Source: JAPLKB01 sp964532465 (GTDB lineage Bacteria; Desulfobacterota; Syntrophorhabdia; Syntrophorhabdales; Syntrophorhabdaceae). Taken from it: DNA of 64,000 bases. Location of the stretch: assembly GCA_964532465.1 (NCBI GenBank), contig CAZHHX010000001.1:124001-188000 (forward strand). Reading direction: 5' to 3'. Below the pieces are notes generated by a model that worked only from the letters and a program-made list of their open reading frames with translations, did no database searches and was not told the origin of the DNA. A program made the position numbers and the translations under genes. This document shows, in pieces, positions 34,207 through 42,001 of the stretch. Each line of letters begins with the position of its first letter. Within the stretch, counting starts at the first letter, position 1.

Positions 34207-34821
34207 ATGATCATTAGGAAAAAAGAGAATATTTCAACACTGGACGATGTTCTCGAATCGAGCTGGAAATCTCTCCATGAAGGTGTTCAAAACTTCAGGC
34301 ATCCCTTTCACCAGCCATCCCTTGTCACCATCGATAATAACAAGCCCCAGGTGCGGGTTGTCATTATTAGAGAGTTCTCAGAAAAAGACCGAACATTAAT
34401 ATGTCACTGTGATGCCCGAAGTCCAAAGGTTTCACAGATTCGGGATAATCCTTATGTGAGCTGGCTCTTCTATCATCCCCAAAAGTGGCTGCAACTGCGT
34501 CTTTCCGGGACTGCTTCAGTCCATTCCGATGATAAAACAGCTCAATCTCAATGGGAAAAAGTGAGCCTGCCTCATCAAATCAACTACTGTGCCGAAATCC
34601 CGCCGGGTTCGCCAATAGAAAAACCGATTTCGGGTATCCCGGATTTTCTCCGAGATAATGCCTCTAAACTACTTAACGTTCCGGGAGCCCGAAAGAATTT
34701 TGCTGTTATTGTCTGCCGATTCGAGGAAATGGATTGGCTGCTGTTGAGGTTGACGGGGCACATGCGAGCAAAATTTCATTGGGAAGATCATCGCTTGAAC
34801 GCATCCTGGGTCATCCCCTGA
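34207..34821 (+). CDS. Pyridoxamine 5'-phosphate oxidase-family flavoprotein
   Basis: 204 aa. Split-barrel FMN-binding fold with QVRVVIIREFSEKDRTLICHCDARSPKVSQI, PQKWLQLRLSGTASV and the C-terminal RLTGHMRAKFHWED. Probably binds FMN. The full PdxH C-terminal signature is not clear, so a general FMN-dependent oxidoreductase role is safer than vitamin B6 synthesis. CCCCAAC at 34827 after the stop may be an R''-like box. Confidence 0.75.
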   Translation: MIIRKKENISTLDDVLESSWKSLHEGVQNFRHPFHQPSLVTIDNNKPQVRVVIIREFSEKDRTLICHCDARSPKVSQIRDNPYVSWLFYHPQKWLQLRLSGTASVHSDDKTAQSQWEKVSLPHQINYCAEIPPGSPIEKPISGIPDFLRDNASKLLNVPGARKNFAVIVCRFEEMDWLLLRLTGHMRAKFHWEDHRLNASWVIP

Positions 34822-34843
34822 TGCGTCCCCAACTATGGGGAGA

Positions 34844-35118
34844 AGGGTAGGAGGTAGGGACATCAATATTTCAATTAAACAGATGGCGGGAAGTAAAATA
34901 AGCAATCATAAATTATCAATAATGAGACTTTTCAGACAACGTGTCTGAAACATTGGCGGCAAATGTTGCCACCAAATTTAAAACCCCCGCTAAGCCAATA
35001 CAGACTTTGGTTTGGATAATCAGGTATTTTTTTCTATCACTGTGATAGAAAATATGGAAACCCGTTATAAAATGTGTTTTCCTGAGTACAGGAAAACAAA
35101 ATATAAGGTCTTCCGATA
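34844..35118. repeat. Palindrome-bearing dispersed repeat, copy B
   Basis: Aligns with copy A. Palindromes: TTTCAGACA/TGTCTGAAA (34930-34950), TTGGCGGCAA/TTGCCACCAA with one mismatch (34953-34975) and TTTCTATCA/TGATAGAAA (35031-35051), each with a 3-base loop. It directly precedes a RAYT relic. Confidence 0.72.
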
Positions 35119-35128
35119 CGGCCGGTTT

Positions 35129-35254
35129 TTATCGAAAAATGCAGCATTCTTCCACATGAGACCGAGACCATGACCGCCTGTTATGCATGGCAAGGAGAGG
35201 CCGGAAGATCATACAAGAGAAGGGGCGGACGTTGCTTGAGGGAGAATTAGCTTA
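35129..35254 (+). pseudogene. Internally deleted RAYT relic
   Basis: Its first part matches the full RAYT gene around GRCNILLPETMTACYAW (for example ATGACCGCCTGTTATGCATGG-like bases near 35170). Its second part matches the last 17 codons (GAGAAGGGG, TTGCTTGAGG, GAATTAGCTT). Nearly 800 bases of coding sequence are missing between. Non-functional. Confidence 0.7.
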
Positions 35255-35294
35255 GCCTTTAAGGAACGAATATCACCTCAAAAGGTGCACAGCT

Positions 35295-35696
35295 ATGGAC
35301 TATTGCAAGGGAAAGGTCACGAAATTGCTGGTTGATTACTTTGGAAATGACTTTCGAAGAATAACACATGCTCTGGAGGTCTTAAGACATGCCGAGAAGG
35401 TTGTCGACAACAGGGAGGATTATGATTACGAAGTCCTTGTGGCCTCGGCTCTCCTGCACGATATCGGCATAAAGCAATCCGAAGAAGTGCTTGGATACAA
35501 TAATGGGACGACTCAGGAGAAATACGGACCGCCCATAGCTGAGAAGCTGCTCGACAGCATAAGTTTTCCTCCTGAAAAAACAAGGAAGGTTTGCGAGATA
35601 ATAGGAAACCATCATTCTCGTTCACGCTATGATTACATTGAGCTGAAAATTCTTAAAGAAGCCGACCGGATTGTGAACAAGCTGGAAGGCGACTAA
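35295..35696 (+). CDS. HD-domain phosphohydrolase
   Basis: 133 aa. HD metal-binding motifs: ITHALEVLRHAEKV, LLHDIG (HDIG), GNHHSR and KEADRIVNKLE with a C-terminal Asp. Small stand-alone HD proteins hydrolyse phosphoesters such as nucleotides; the substrate is unknown. GATCAAC (35702-35708) and a CAGCACG...GCGCTG hairpin after the stop are attC-like but degenerate. Confidence 0.8.
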   Translation: MDYCKGKVTKLLVDYFGNDFRRITHALEVLRHAEKVVDNREDYDYEVLVASALLHDIGIKQSEEVLGYNNGTTQEKYGPPIAEKLLDSISFPPEKTRKVCEIIGNHHSRSRYDYIELKILKEADRIVNKLEGD

Positions 35697-35769
35697 AGAG
35701 CGATCAACAAATGACACATGGCAAGCAATTCCAGCACGTCCGTAAAACGTCGCGCTGAATTATTATTTA

Positions 35770-35877
35770 TGCTTCAACTGTTTTCACAAAAATACTAAAG
35801 GAGGGTAATTTATGAAAACTATGGCTTCCGCAGTATTTAATGAGGACTTTATTGTCTCGACAATCTTAAAGTTTTCC
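35770..35877 (+). pseudogene. Relic of the small lipoprotein gene (paralogue of 1584-2072)
   Basis: From CACAAAAATACTAA through the ribosome binding site and MKTMAS codons it matches 1557-1612 closely. It then leaves the alignment and stops after 21 codons (ATG 35812, stop ending 35877). The bases after it read in another frame as a hydrophobic fragment (LIILALGFITDLM). Confidence 0.6.
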
Positions 35878-35946
35878 TGATAATTCTGGCCCTCGGGTTT
35901 ATCACTGATCTTATGCGGGCATCATGGGGGGGTCCCCGTAAATCGT

Positions 35947-36825
35947 TCAGGATTGGTTCATTCTCTCAATAACATCATCCAATGAGCCTCTGAATGGACC
36001 GGCGGACTCCATTTTTATTGATGTGAGCGCTGCGGCGAACTGAAGCGAGTCTTCAACAGAATGATCCAGCCTGCGCGCCAAATATGATCCCATAACAGTG
36101 TCTCCGCGACCCATCCTGCCTACGATGCTCCTGTTGGTAAATTTTGCGAATGTGGATTTTCCCTTGCTCCGAGCCAACACTCCCTCTGAAGAAGTTATTA
36201 TAATCTCGGAACTTCCCCAGTCTTCCAGTATGTCTGCCTGATCCTGGAGAACATCTGTACCAGTCAGGATTTGCGCTTCCACAGCGTCAAGTTTTACGAA
36301 ACGCGCCATACTCAATATTTCTTTCTTTTCCGGAACATCTTTAAGGTAGACGGCCCCTGTTACATCGTCAGCCTGGAGCACGAAGCCCTGCATATCCACC
36401 GACAAAATGAATCCGCGCGCCTTCAGCAGCCGCATCAAGTCCAGTTGAAACTCGTAGGGACCCATACAGCAAAGGTGCACCAGGCACGGTTCAAAAAGAG
36501 GCATGTCGTCAATAACAAAACTCTCTCCGCTCTTTACAATAAAGGCCTGCCTTTCATCGACATTCGCGGTCTGGAAAACGATGCGGTATTGAGCGACCTC
36601 TCCGGGCTGTACGAACAGATCAATGCCGGCAGTTTTCATGGGTTCCAGGAGGTATTCTTCGCTCTCGGAGATTTGTGTTACAGCGGCAATCCTTTTTCCC
36701 TGACAGGAAGATGCTATTGCAGCAATGAGCACCGGGCTGCCCGGTTCGACAAAAGAGGGTCCCTCGAAAGGAAAAATTGTACCTGTAGCCATGTGACCGA
36801 TAAATACAATATCATAATGATTCAT
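35947..36825 (-). CDS. PfkB-family carbohydrate/nucleoside kinase
   Basis: 292 aa from ATG 36825 (GGAAAGG upstream). Ribokinase-like fold, with the C-terminal signature GRMGRGDTVMGSYLA holding the catalytic Asp (GRGD instead of the usual GAGD). SVDMQGFVLQ and KLDAVEAQILTG resemble the substrate and ATP lids. The N-terminal VFIGHMATGTIF replaces the usual GG motif. Substrate not predictable. Confidence 0.75.
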   Translation of the reverse strand: MNHYDIVFIGHMATGTIFPFEGPSFVEPGSPVLIAAIASSCQGKRIAAVTQISESEEYLLEPMKTAGIDLFVQPGEVAQYRIVFQTANVDERQAFIVKSGESFVIDDMPLFEPCLVHLCCMGPYEFQLDLMRLLKARGFILSVDMQGFVLQADDVTGAVYLKDVPEKKEILSMARFVKLDAVEAQILTGTDVLQDQADILEDWGSSEIIITSSEGVLARSKGKSTFAKFTNRSIVGRMGRGDTVMGSYLARRLDHSVEDSLQFAAALTSIKMESAGPFRGSLDDVIERMNQS

Positions 36826-36952
36826 TTTCGACCTTTCCAATTAACTTTGCCGGCGGACCGGCTGATATACTAACCAACGTATACCACTTTTTTCGTCTAC
36901 AGTAAATAGAATAGGGTCTATAACGGGCTGCATTCAAGGGAGGAAAAAACAA

Positions 36953-36980
36953 AAAGAGGCGCAGAATTCTGCGCCTCTTT
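36953..36980 (-). terminator. Rho-independent terminator of dctQM
   Basis: Perfect palindrome with 14-base arms (AAAGAGGCGCAGAA and its complement). Read on the minus strand it is followed by TTTTTGTTTTTT, 15 bases after the dctM stop. Confidence 0.85.
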
Positions 36981-36995
36981 AAATATCTTTGTTTA

Positions 36996-38300
36996 TTAAC
37001 CCGGCATCAGGAGAGTCGGAAGCCATGTGGCAAGTCCGGGCCAGATAAAGAGAATAATTGCCCCGACAACAAGACTTATGAGAAAAGGGTATACTCCGGC
37101 GTAGATCACGCTGAAAGGCGTTTTGGTAATATTCTTCACAACGAAAACGTTAATCGCCACAGGAGGTATGACAACACCGACCATAACGGTAACGCCGATC
37201 ATGATGCCGAACCACAGGGGATCATAACCGAGCTTGATGATTGCGGGGAAAAATATAGGCGTTGCCAGTATCATGAATGCAAGGTCATCAATAAAAGAAC
37301 CGCCGATAAGGTAAATAAATGTAATAAAGACCATTACAAGCCATGCCGGAAGGGGAAGACCTACGATCCAGTCAGCGGCGATCATGGGTATCCTTGTTAC
37401 GGCAATAAAGTGTCCCAACACCGTTGAACCGGCTATGAGCATGAGCACCATGCACGCGGTTCTTATTGATTCTGAGACTGATTTTGTATAACCCTTAAAG
37501 TTCAGGTCTCTCTTGGCAAAGGTCAGGACAAGCACAAAAAATGTTCCCACGCTTCCTGCCTCGGTGGGTGTAAAAAACCCTTTGAGAATACCGGCTATCA
37601 TGAGGATGAAAATTGCGACGACCCATATAACTTCCGGGAGCGCTTTCATTCTTTCCGCCCAGGTAAATTTTGGGCCCTTTGGTCCAAGTTTAGGATTAAT
37701 TTTGCACCATCCGTAGATTATTACGACAAAAAAGAAGGCAATAAGAAGGCCGGGGCATATGCCTGCGAGAAAGAGCCTCCCAATCGACTGATCGGAAATA
37801 ATGCCGAATATGATCAGCGTAACGCTGGGCGGCAATAAAATGCCCAGAGTTCCTACAGTTGCAACGATACCTGTGGAAAGTCTTTTATCGTAGCCGTAGC
37901 GGTCCATCTCAGGGACAGCCACACTGGCAAAGGTCGCGGCAGTTGCAGGAGAAGATCCGCAGATGGATTTAAAGGCAGTCGCGCCTGCAACGGTTGCCAT
38001 GGCAAGACCGCCGGGGATATGCCCGATAAATTTATATGAACAGTCAAAAAGCCTTTTTGCGATACCGGAGTTAAAGGCAACCTGTCCCATTAAAATAAAA
38101 AGAGGGATAACGGTGAAACCATAGGAATTGAAAACATCGAAAAAATCCTTGGCAAGCAAGTTCATTGAAGCGCTCCAGGAAATGAGGTAGCCAAATCCAA
38201 GAAAACCTATGAGAATCATGGCAAAGGCAAGCTCTATGCCTGTGAGAAACAGAACCAGTATAACGGCTAATCCTATCAGTCCTACGGTTACCTCATTCAT
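36996..38300 (-). CDS. dctM: TRAP transporter large permease (DctM)
   Basis: 434 aa from ATG 38300 (GGAGGAC upstream). About twelve membrane segments, with the DctM signatures GGSFIDDLAFMILATPIFFP and VGVVIPPVAINVFVV. It forms the ion-coupled channel with DctQ for organic acids. The DctP binding protein that determines the substrate is not in this window. Confidence 0.92.
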   Translation of the reverse strand: MNEVTVGLIGLAVILVLFLTGIELAFAMILIGFLGFGYLISWSASMNLLAKDFFDVFNSYGFTVIPLFILMGQVAFNSGIAKRLFDCSYKFIGHIPGGLAMATVAGATAFKSICGSSPATAATFASVAVPEMDRYGYDKRLSTGIVATVGTLGILLPPSVTLIIFGIISDQSIGRLFLAGICPGLLIAFFFVVIIYGWCKINPKLGPKGPKFTWAERMKALPEVIWVVAIFILMIAGILKGFFTPTEAGSVGTFFVLVLTFAKRDLNFKGYTKSVSESIRTACMVLMLIAGSTVLGHFIAVTRIPMIAADWIVGLPLPAWLVMVFITFIYLIGGSFIDDLAFMILATPIFFPAIIKLGYDPLWFGIMIGVTVMVGVVIPPVAINVFVVKNITKTPFSVIYAGVYPFLISLVVGAIILFIWPGLATWLPTLLMPG

Positions 38301-38775
38301 ATTGTCCTCCTGCGATCTTAATGATATCTGATACAAGCACGAGGCATTGTATGAAACAGCAAACCCCTAATCCGTATGCGATAGGATAAAAAGGCATCTG
38401 TCGCGTAGTGCTTACCTCTCCTGACTGGTAAAGACCGAATCCGTATATGAAGAGGTTGTAACCGATGAGAATGAATAATATGATGCCGGTGATGCGGGTG
38501 GTAACATTGAAGACATTTTGAATTTTTATTGAAAAACTTTTAACAGCAAAATCAACAAAGATATGCGCCCTTATCCACGATGTAATGGGAACGGCAAATC
38601 CTATAACAATTGCCCCGCCAAAACCGACTATTTCATAAGTACCGATAATGGGGCGGTTGAATAACCGCAAAAATACATCTCCTACGGTAACAAGCATAAT
38701 AACTGTCAGCGCACATCCGGAAATAAAACCCATCCATTTACTCAGCTTCTCAACAATTTGTAGAAATCCGCCCAT
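38293..38775 (-). CDS. dctQ: TRAP transporter small permease (DctQ)
   Basis: 160 aa from ATG 38775 (CAGGAGG upstream). Four membrane segments (WMGFISGCALTVIMLVTVG, then GGAIVIGFAVPITSW and two more) as in DctQ. It overlaps dctM by eight bases. Confidence 0.88.
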   Translation of the reverse strand: MGGFLQIVEKLSKWMGFISGCALTVIMLVTVGDVFLRLFNRPIIGTYEIVGFGGAIVIGFAVPITSWIRAHIFVDFAVKSFSIKIQNVFNVTTRITGIILFILIGYNLFIYGFGLYQSGEVSTTRQMPFYPIAYGLGVCCFIQCLVLVSDIIKIAGGQYE

Positions 38776-38845
38776 AAACCCTCCTGAAGTTGGCACTATT
38801 TTCCAATGCTTTTCAGCAAAACATTTTCTGTTAAAACGACCGGTA

Positions 38846-38926
38846 AAATATTTCCATTTTTGTATACACTTTGTCAAGTTAAAATATCGATCTGCTGTTT
38901 TTTTATAGCATATTCTGTCGACAGAA
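38846..38926 (-). promoter_or_regulatory. Promoter/operator region of dctQM
   Basis: On the minus strand TTGACA (38871-38876) is followed within the spacer by the palindrome TGTATACA (38861-38868), a motif typical of FadR-type GntR regulators. Upstream is a perfect 14-base palindrome TTCTGTCGACAGAA (38913-38926). One or both could be operators. The -10 element is weak. Confidence 0.4.
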
Positions 38927-39115
38927 CATTAATTTGTTTTATGCATAACTTATCGTACAATTTATATAAACTCCGGATGTTTTTCAATTAGTTTTCTTCT
39001 TATTTTTTAAAGAGCCGCAAGCAGCATAAAAAAACCGGATAACATCAATAGCGTTTTAATTGAAGCGGAAGTTGTGCCTTTACACATTCACCGAAAGATG
39101 GTAAAAACTATATGT

Positions 39116-39769
39116 ATGAATATAACCTGTGCAATTCTTGCCGGAGGCAAAAGTTTAAGAATGGGGCGCGACAAGGCAACCCTTTCCGTAGGGGCAAAAC
39201 CGCTGATAAACCTGGTATATGATGAAGCAAAAAAAGTTTTTAAAGATATTATTGTTATTTCAAATCATCATAAAATCATTGACGACCTGAATGTTCCTAT
39301 TTTTAAAGATATTCTCCCTATACAGACCCCTATTGCAGGCATCGTATCGGCTCTTTTATACGCGGATACACCTTATGTTTTTGTTCTTGCCTGTGATTTG
39401 CCTTTTGTATCCCAAAGATCAATAGAATACATAATAAACGAAGTGCATGGCGAGGATCTGATAATCCCCAGATCAGGGGGAGGGTATGAACCCCTTTATG
39501 CAATATACGGCAGATCCTGTATTCCTCATCTATTCAAACTGATAGGGATGAACAGACTGCAAGCTACGGGCGTTATCCCTTTCCTTTCCGTGAGAGTGTT
39601 GGAAGAAAACCCGTGTTTTATGAATAACGGTTATTCTGTTTTTACCAATATTAATGCCGTAGATGATCTGGCAGTATTGCAGAATCTGGATGGCACAGCA
39701 GAGAGGGTGTCCTCCTGTCTAAGGACAAAAAAGCCTGCCGGAGACATGCAAGGACAGAACCATCTATGA
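39116..39769 (+). CDS. mobA: Molybdenum cofactor guanylyltransferase MobA
   Basis: 217 aa from ATG 39116 (an in-frame ATG at 39098 is also possible; neither has a strong ribosome binding site). LAGGKSLRMGRDKA (GTP loop), DILPIQTPIAGIVSAL and ACDLPFVS. Attaches GMP to molybdopterin. It overlaps rimI by four bases. Confidence 0.88.
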   Translation: MNITCAILAGGKSLRMGRDKATLSVGAKPLINLVYDEAKKVFKDIIVISNHHKIIDDLNVPIFKDILPIQTPIAGIVSALLYADTPYVFVLACDLPFVSQRSIEYIINEVHGEDLIIPRSGGGYEPLYAIYGRSCIPHLFKLIGMNRLQATGVIPFLSVRVLEENPCFMNNGYSVFTNINAVDDLAVLQNLDGTAERVSSCLRTKKPAGDMQGQNHL

Positions 39770-40299
39770 CTATCCTGCGACAGAGAACACTGCGGGAGGT
39801 GCAACAAACTGCAACGGATGAAGGGCGGGAAAAATATTACTATACCTCCGGCAATAATGAATTGGTTATCAGCAGGATGAAGGAAGGGCATATTGTAAAA
39901 GTCCTTGAGATAGAAAAACGGTCTTTTATTACGCCCTGGACAAAAAAAATGATTAATGAAACACTGTCTTCATCTATATCTATCAGTTTCATTATTGAAG
40001 AAAGCAGCCTTTTGCTCGGTTACATCATGTTATATTCTGTGCTGGATGAAGCTCACATATTGAATCTTGCAATAGATCCCGATTACAGGGGAAGGGGATA
40101 CGCCGCACAGCTTATCCGTCATATAACTGAATATTGCGGGAAAAGAGGCATATCGGATTTTTATCTTGAAGTTAGAGACAGTAATGTTAAGGCTATAAAT
40201 TTATACAGAATGTTCGGTTTCAAAGTTATCGGGAAAAGAAAGGGATATTATACGGACACCCATGAAGATGCTCTTGTAATGCATCTTTCATTGCATTAA
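39766..40299 (+). CDS. rimI: Ribosomal-protein-alanine N-acetyltransferase RimI-like
   Basis: 177 aa GNAT. Motif A IDPDYRGRGYAAQLI, EVRDSNVKAINLYRMFGF and RKGYYTDTHEDALVM, the RimI pattern. An N-terminal extension of about 35 residues is unusual and may mean the true start is later, e.g. near the MKEGHIV Met. Acetylates an N-terminal Ala, classically of S18. Confidence 0.82.
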   Translation: MTILRQRTLREVQQTATDEGREKYYYTSGNNELVISRMKEGHIVKVLEIEKRSFITPWTKKMINETLSSSISISFIIEESSLLLGYIMLYSVLDEAHILNLAIDPDYRGRGYAAQLIRHITEYCGKRGISDFYLEVRDSNVKAINLYRMFGFKVIGKRKGYYTDTHEDALVMHLSLH

Positions 40300-40355
40300 G
40301 CATAATAGAATACTCAGCTTTAGCTGACTACCGGCTAAACGTTCAATGAGGAATT

Positions 40356-41114
40356 ATGGTTGAAACAGAAGCGCAGATTATTGAAAACAAGAACATTCTT
40401 CCGGACTACTTTCTACTCAGATTAAAGCCGGTTAAGGCTTTTGGTAAGGTAAAGCCCGGTCAGTTTGTTATGCTGAAGATACCGGGAAAGGAAGTTTTTC
40501 TGAGAAGGCCCTTCAGCATATATGATTATGAAAGGGGCATCCTCACAGTTATGTACAAGGTTGCAGGAAAGGGAACAGAGATTTTAAGCAAAACGGGCGA
40601 GGATAGGTTGACTTCTGTGCTGGGCCCCTTAGGCAACGGGTTCCGGGTTGCCAAAAGGGATGCGTATTTGACGGTGGCCGGGGGAATCGGCATAGCAGGT
40701 ATACATCTTCTCATTAAAGAACTGAAGGGGAAGGCGTCCGTATTCTTCGGATGTTCCTCTCATATTGAGACAGCCATCCTCAAAGATATAGAGCATTTAA
40801 ACCCCATGGTCTCCACCCTTGACGGCTCATGCGGATACAAAGGAAATGTTGTTGAGATGCTCAATAATTATCTTGAAACCACGGAAAAGACCGATCAAGA
40901 GATTTTTGTATGCGGCCCCGAGGGGATGCTGAAAAGCCTCAAAACATCAATTGACAAGAATAAAACACCTTGTCAGGCCCTTGTGGAAGAAAGGATGGCC
41001 TGCGGCCTTGGTCTCTGTTTCGGCTGCGTGATAAAAACAATTGACGAAAATGAACCTTATAAGAGGGTATGCAAGGAGGGGCCTGTATTCGATCTATGGG
41101 AAATATCTCTTTAG
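40356..41114 (+). CDS. pyrK: Dihydroorotate dehydrogenase electron-transfer subunit PyrK
   Basis: 252 aa. FAD region RRPFSIYDYE, NAD region AGGIGIAGIHLLIKEL, and a C-terminal [2Fe-2S] site CGLGLCFGC followed by a later Cys. Passes electrons from PyrD to NAD. It overlaps pyrD. Confidence 0.92.
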   Translation: MVETEAQIIENKNILPDYFLLRLKPVKAFGKVKPGQFVMLKIPGKEVFLRRPFSIYDYERGILTVMYKVAGKGTEILSKTGEDRLTSVLGPLGNGFRVAKRDAYLTVAGGIGIAGIHLLIKELKGKASVFFGCSSHIETAILKDIEHLNPMVSTLDGSCGYKGNVVEMLNNYLETTEKTDQEIFVCGPEGMLKSLKTSIDKNKTPCQALVEERMACGLGLCFGCVIKTIDENEPYKRVCKEGPVFDLWEISL

Positions 41115-42001
41115 AATTATTCAGCAAGACACTGAAAAATCCTGTTATGAATGCATCAGGTACGCTCGGTTACGGAAAAGAAATTGAGCCGCTCTGGGGT
41201 GTTGAGACGCTTGGGTGTTATGTAACAAAGGGTCTGTCAATGAAACCGCATCACGGCAACCCGCTTCCCCGGGTATGGGAAGAGAGATGCGGCATGATAA
41301 ACAGCATAGGGCTTCAGAATGTCGGCATTGAGCGTTTCTTTGATGAATACTTTCCTCTTTTTAAACGGAAAAAAACCCCTGTAATTGTAAATTTTTTCGG
41401 TTTTACCGGAGACGAGTATATGGGCTGCGCGGAAATGATCAAGCCGGACGAACAGATTATTGCCCTGGAGATGAATCTTTCCTGCCCGAATATCAAGAAA
41501 GGGGGAATCAGCTTCGGAAAAGAAGCGGATACAGTCTACGAGATAGTAAAAAATGTAAAGGCAGTCACAAAAATACCGCTTTTAGCCAAGCTTACGCCGG
41601 AAGTGAAAAATATTGTTGAGATTGCCCTTGCAGCTTATGAAGCGGGAGCAGACGGGCTGACCCTTATAAACACAATCCCGGCAGCCGTTGTAGATGTAAA
41701 TAAAAGAACAGTCCCGATAAAAGGCGGGCTGTCCGGTCCGGTTGCAAGATCAGTTGCCCTGCGGGCAGTGTATGATTGTTCAAAAGCAGTTCCTATACCA
41801 ATCATTGGTGTAGGGGGAATTATGGATACACAGGACGCTGTAGCGTTTTTAATGGCAGGAGCACAGGCAATCCAGATCGGTACTGCCACGTTCGTAGATC
41901 CTTATGCAATCCCGAAAATAATCGAGGAATTGAGGGAGTATCTGGATACGCATGGATACGCAGGCATTGAGAGCGTCATCGGAATCACCCATGACCAATA
42001 A
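41096..42001 (+). CDS. pyrD: Dihydroorotate dehydrogenase, type 1B catalytic subunit
   Basis: 301 aa. KNPVMNASGTLGYG, NSIGLQNVG, NLSCPNIKKGG (catalytic Cys), LTLINTIP and IGVGGIMDTQDA. The start is uncertain: ATG 41096 fits the family N-terminus (GNISLELFSKTLKNP), but GGAGGGG is 15 bases away; ATG 41069 is the alternative. Fourth step of pyrimidine synthesis, as a heterotetramer with PyrK. Confidence 0.93.
   Translation: MGNISLELFSKTLKNPVMNASGTLGYGKEIEPLWGVETLGCYVTKGLSMKPHHGNPLPRVWEERCGMINSIGLQNVGIERFFDEYFPLFKRKKTPVIVNFFGFTGDEYMGCAEMIKPDEQIIALEMNLSCPNIKKGGISFGKEADTVYEIVKNVKAVTKIPLLAKLTPEVKNIVEIALAAYEAGADGLTLINTIPAAVVDVNKRTVPIKGGLSGPVARSVALRAVYDCSKAVPIPIIGVGGIMDTQDAVAFLMAGAQAIQIGTATFVDPYAIPKIIEELREYLDTHGYAGIESVIGITHDQ

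Noticed and set aside
34827..34833. CCCCAAC after the flavoprotein gene as a cassette end
   Set aside because: No complementary GTTGGGG core is found upstream of that gene, so it is not listed as an attC.
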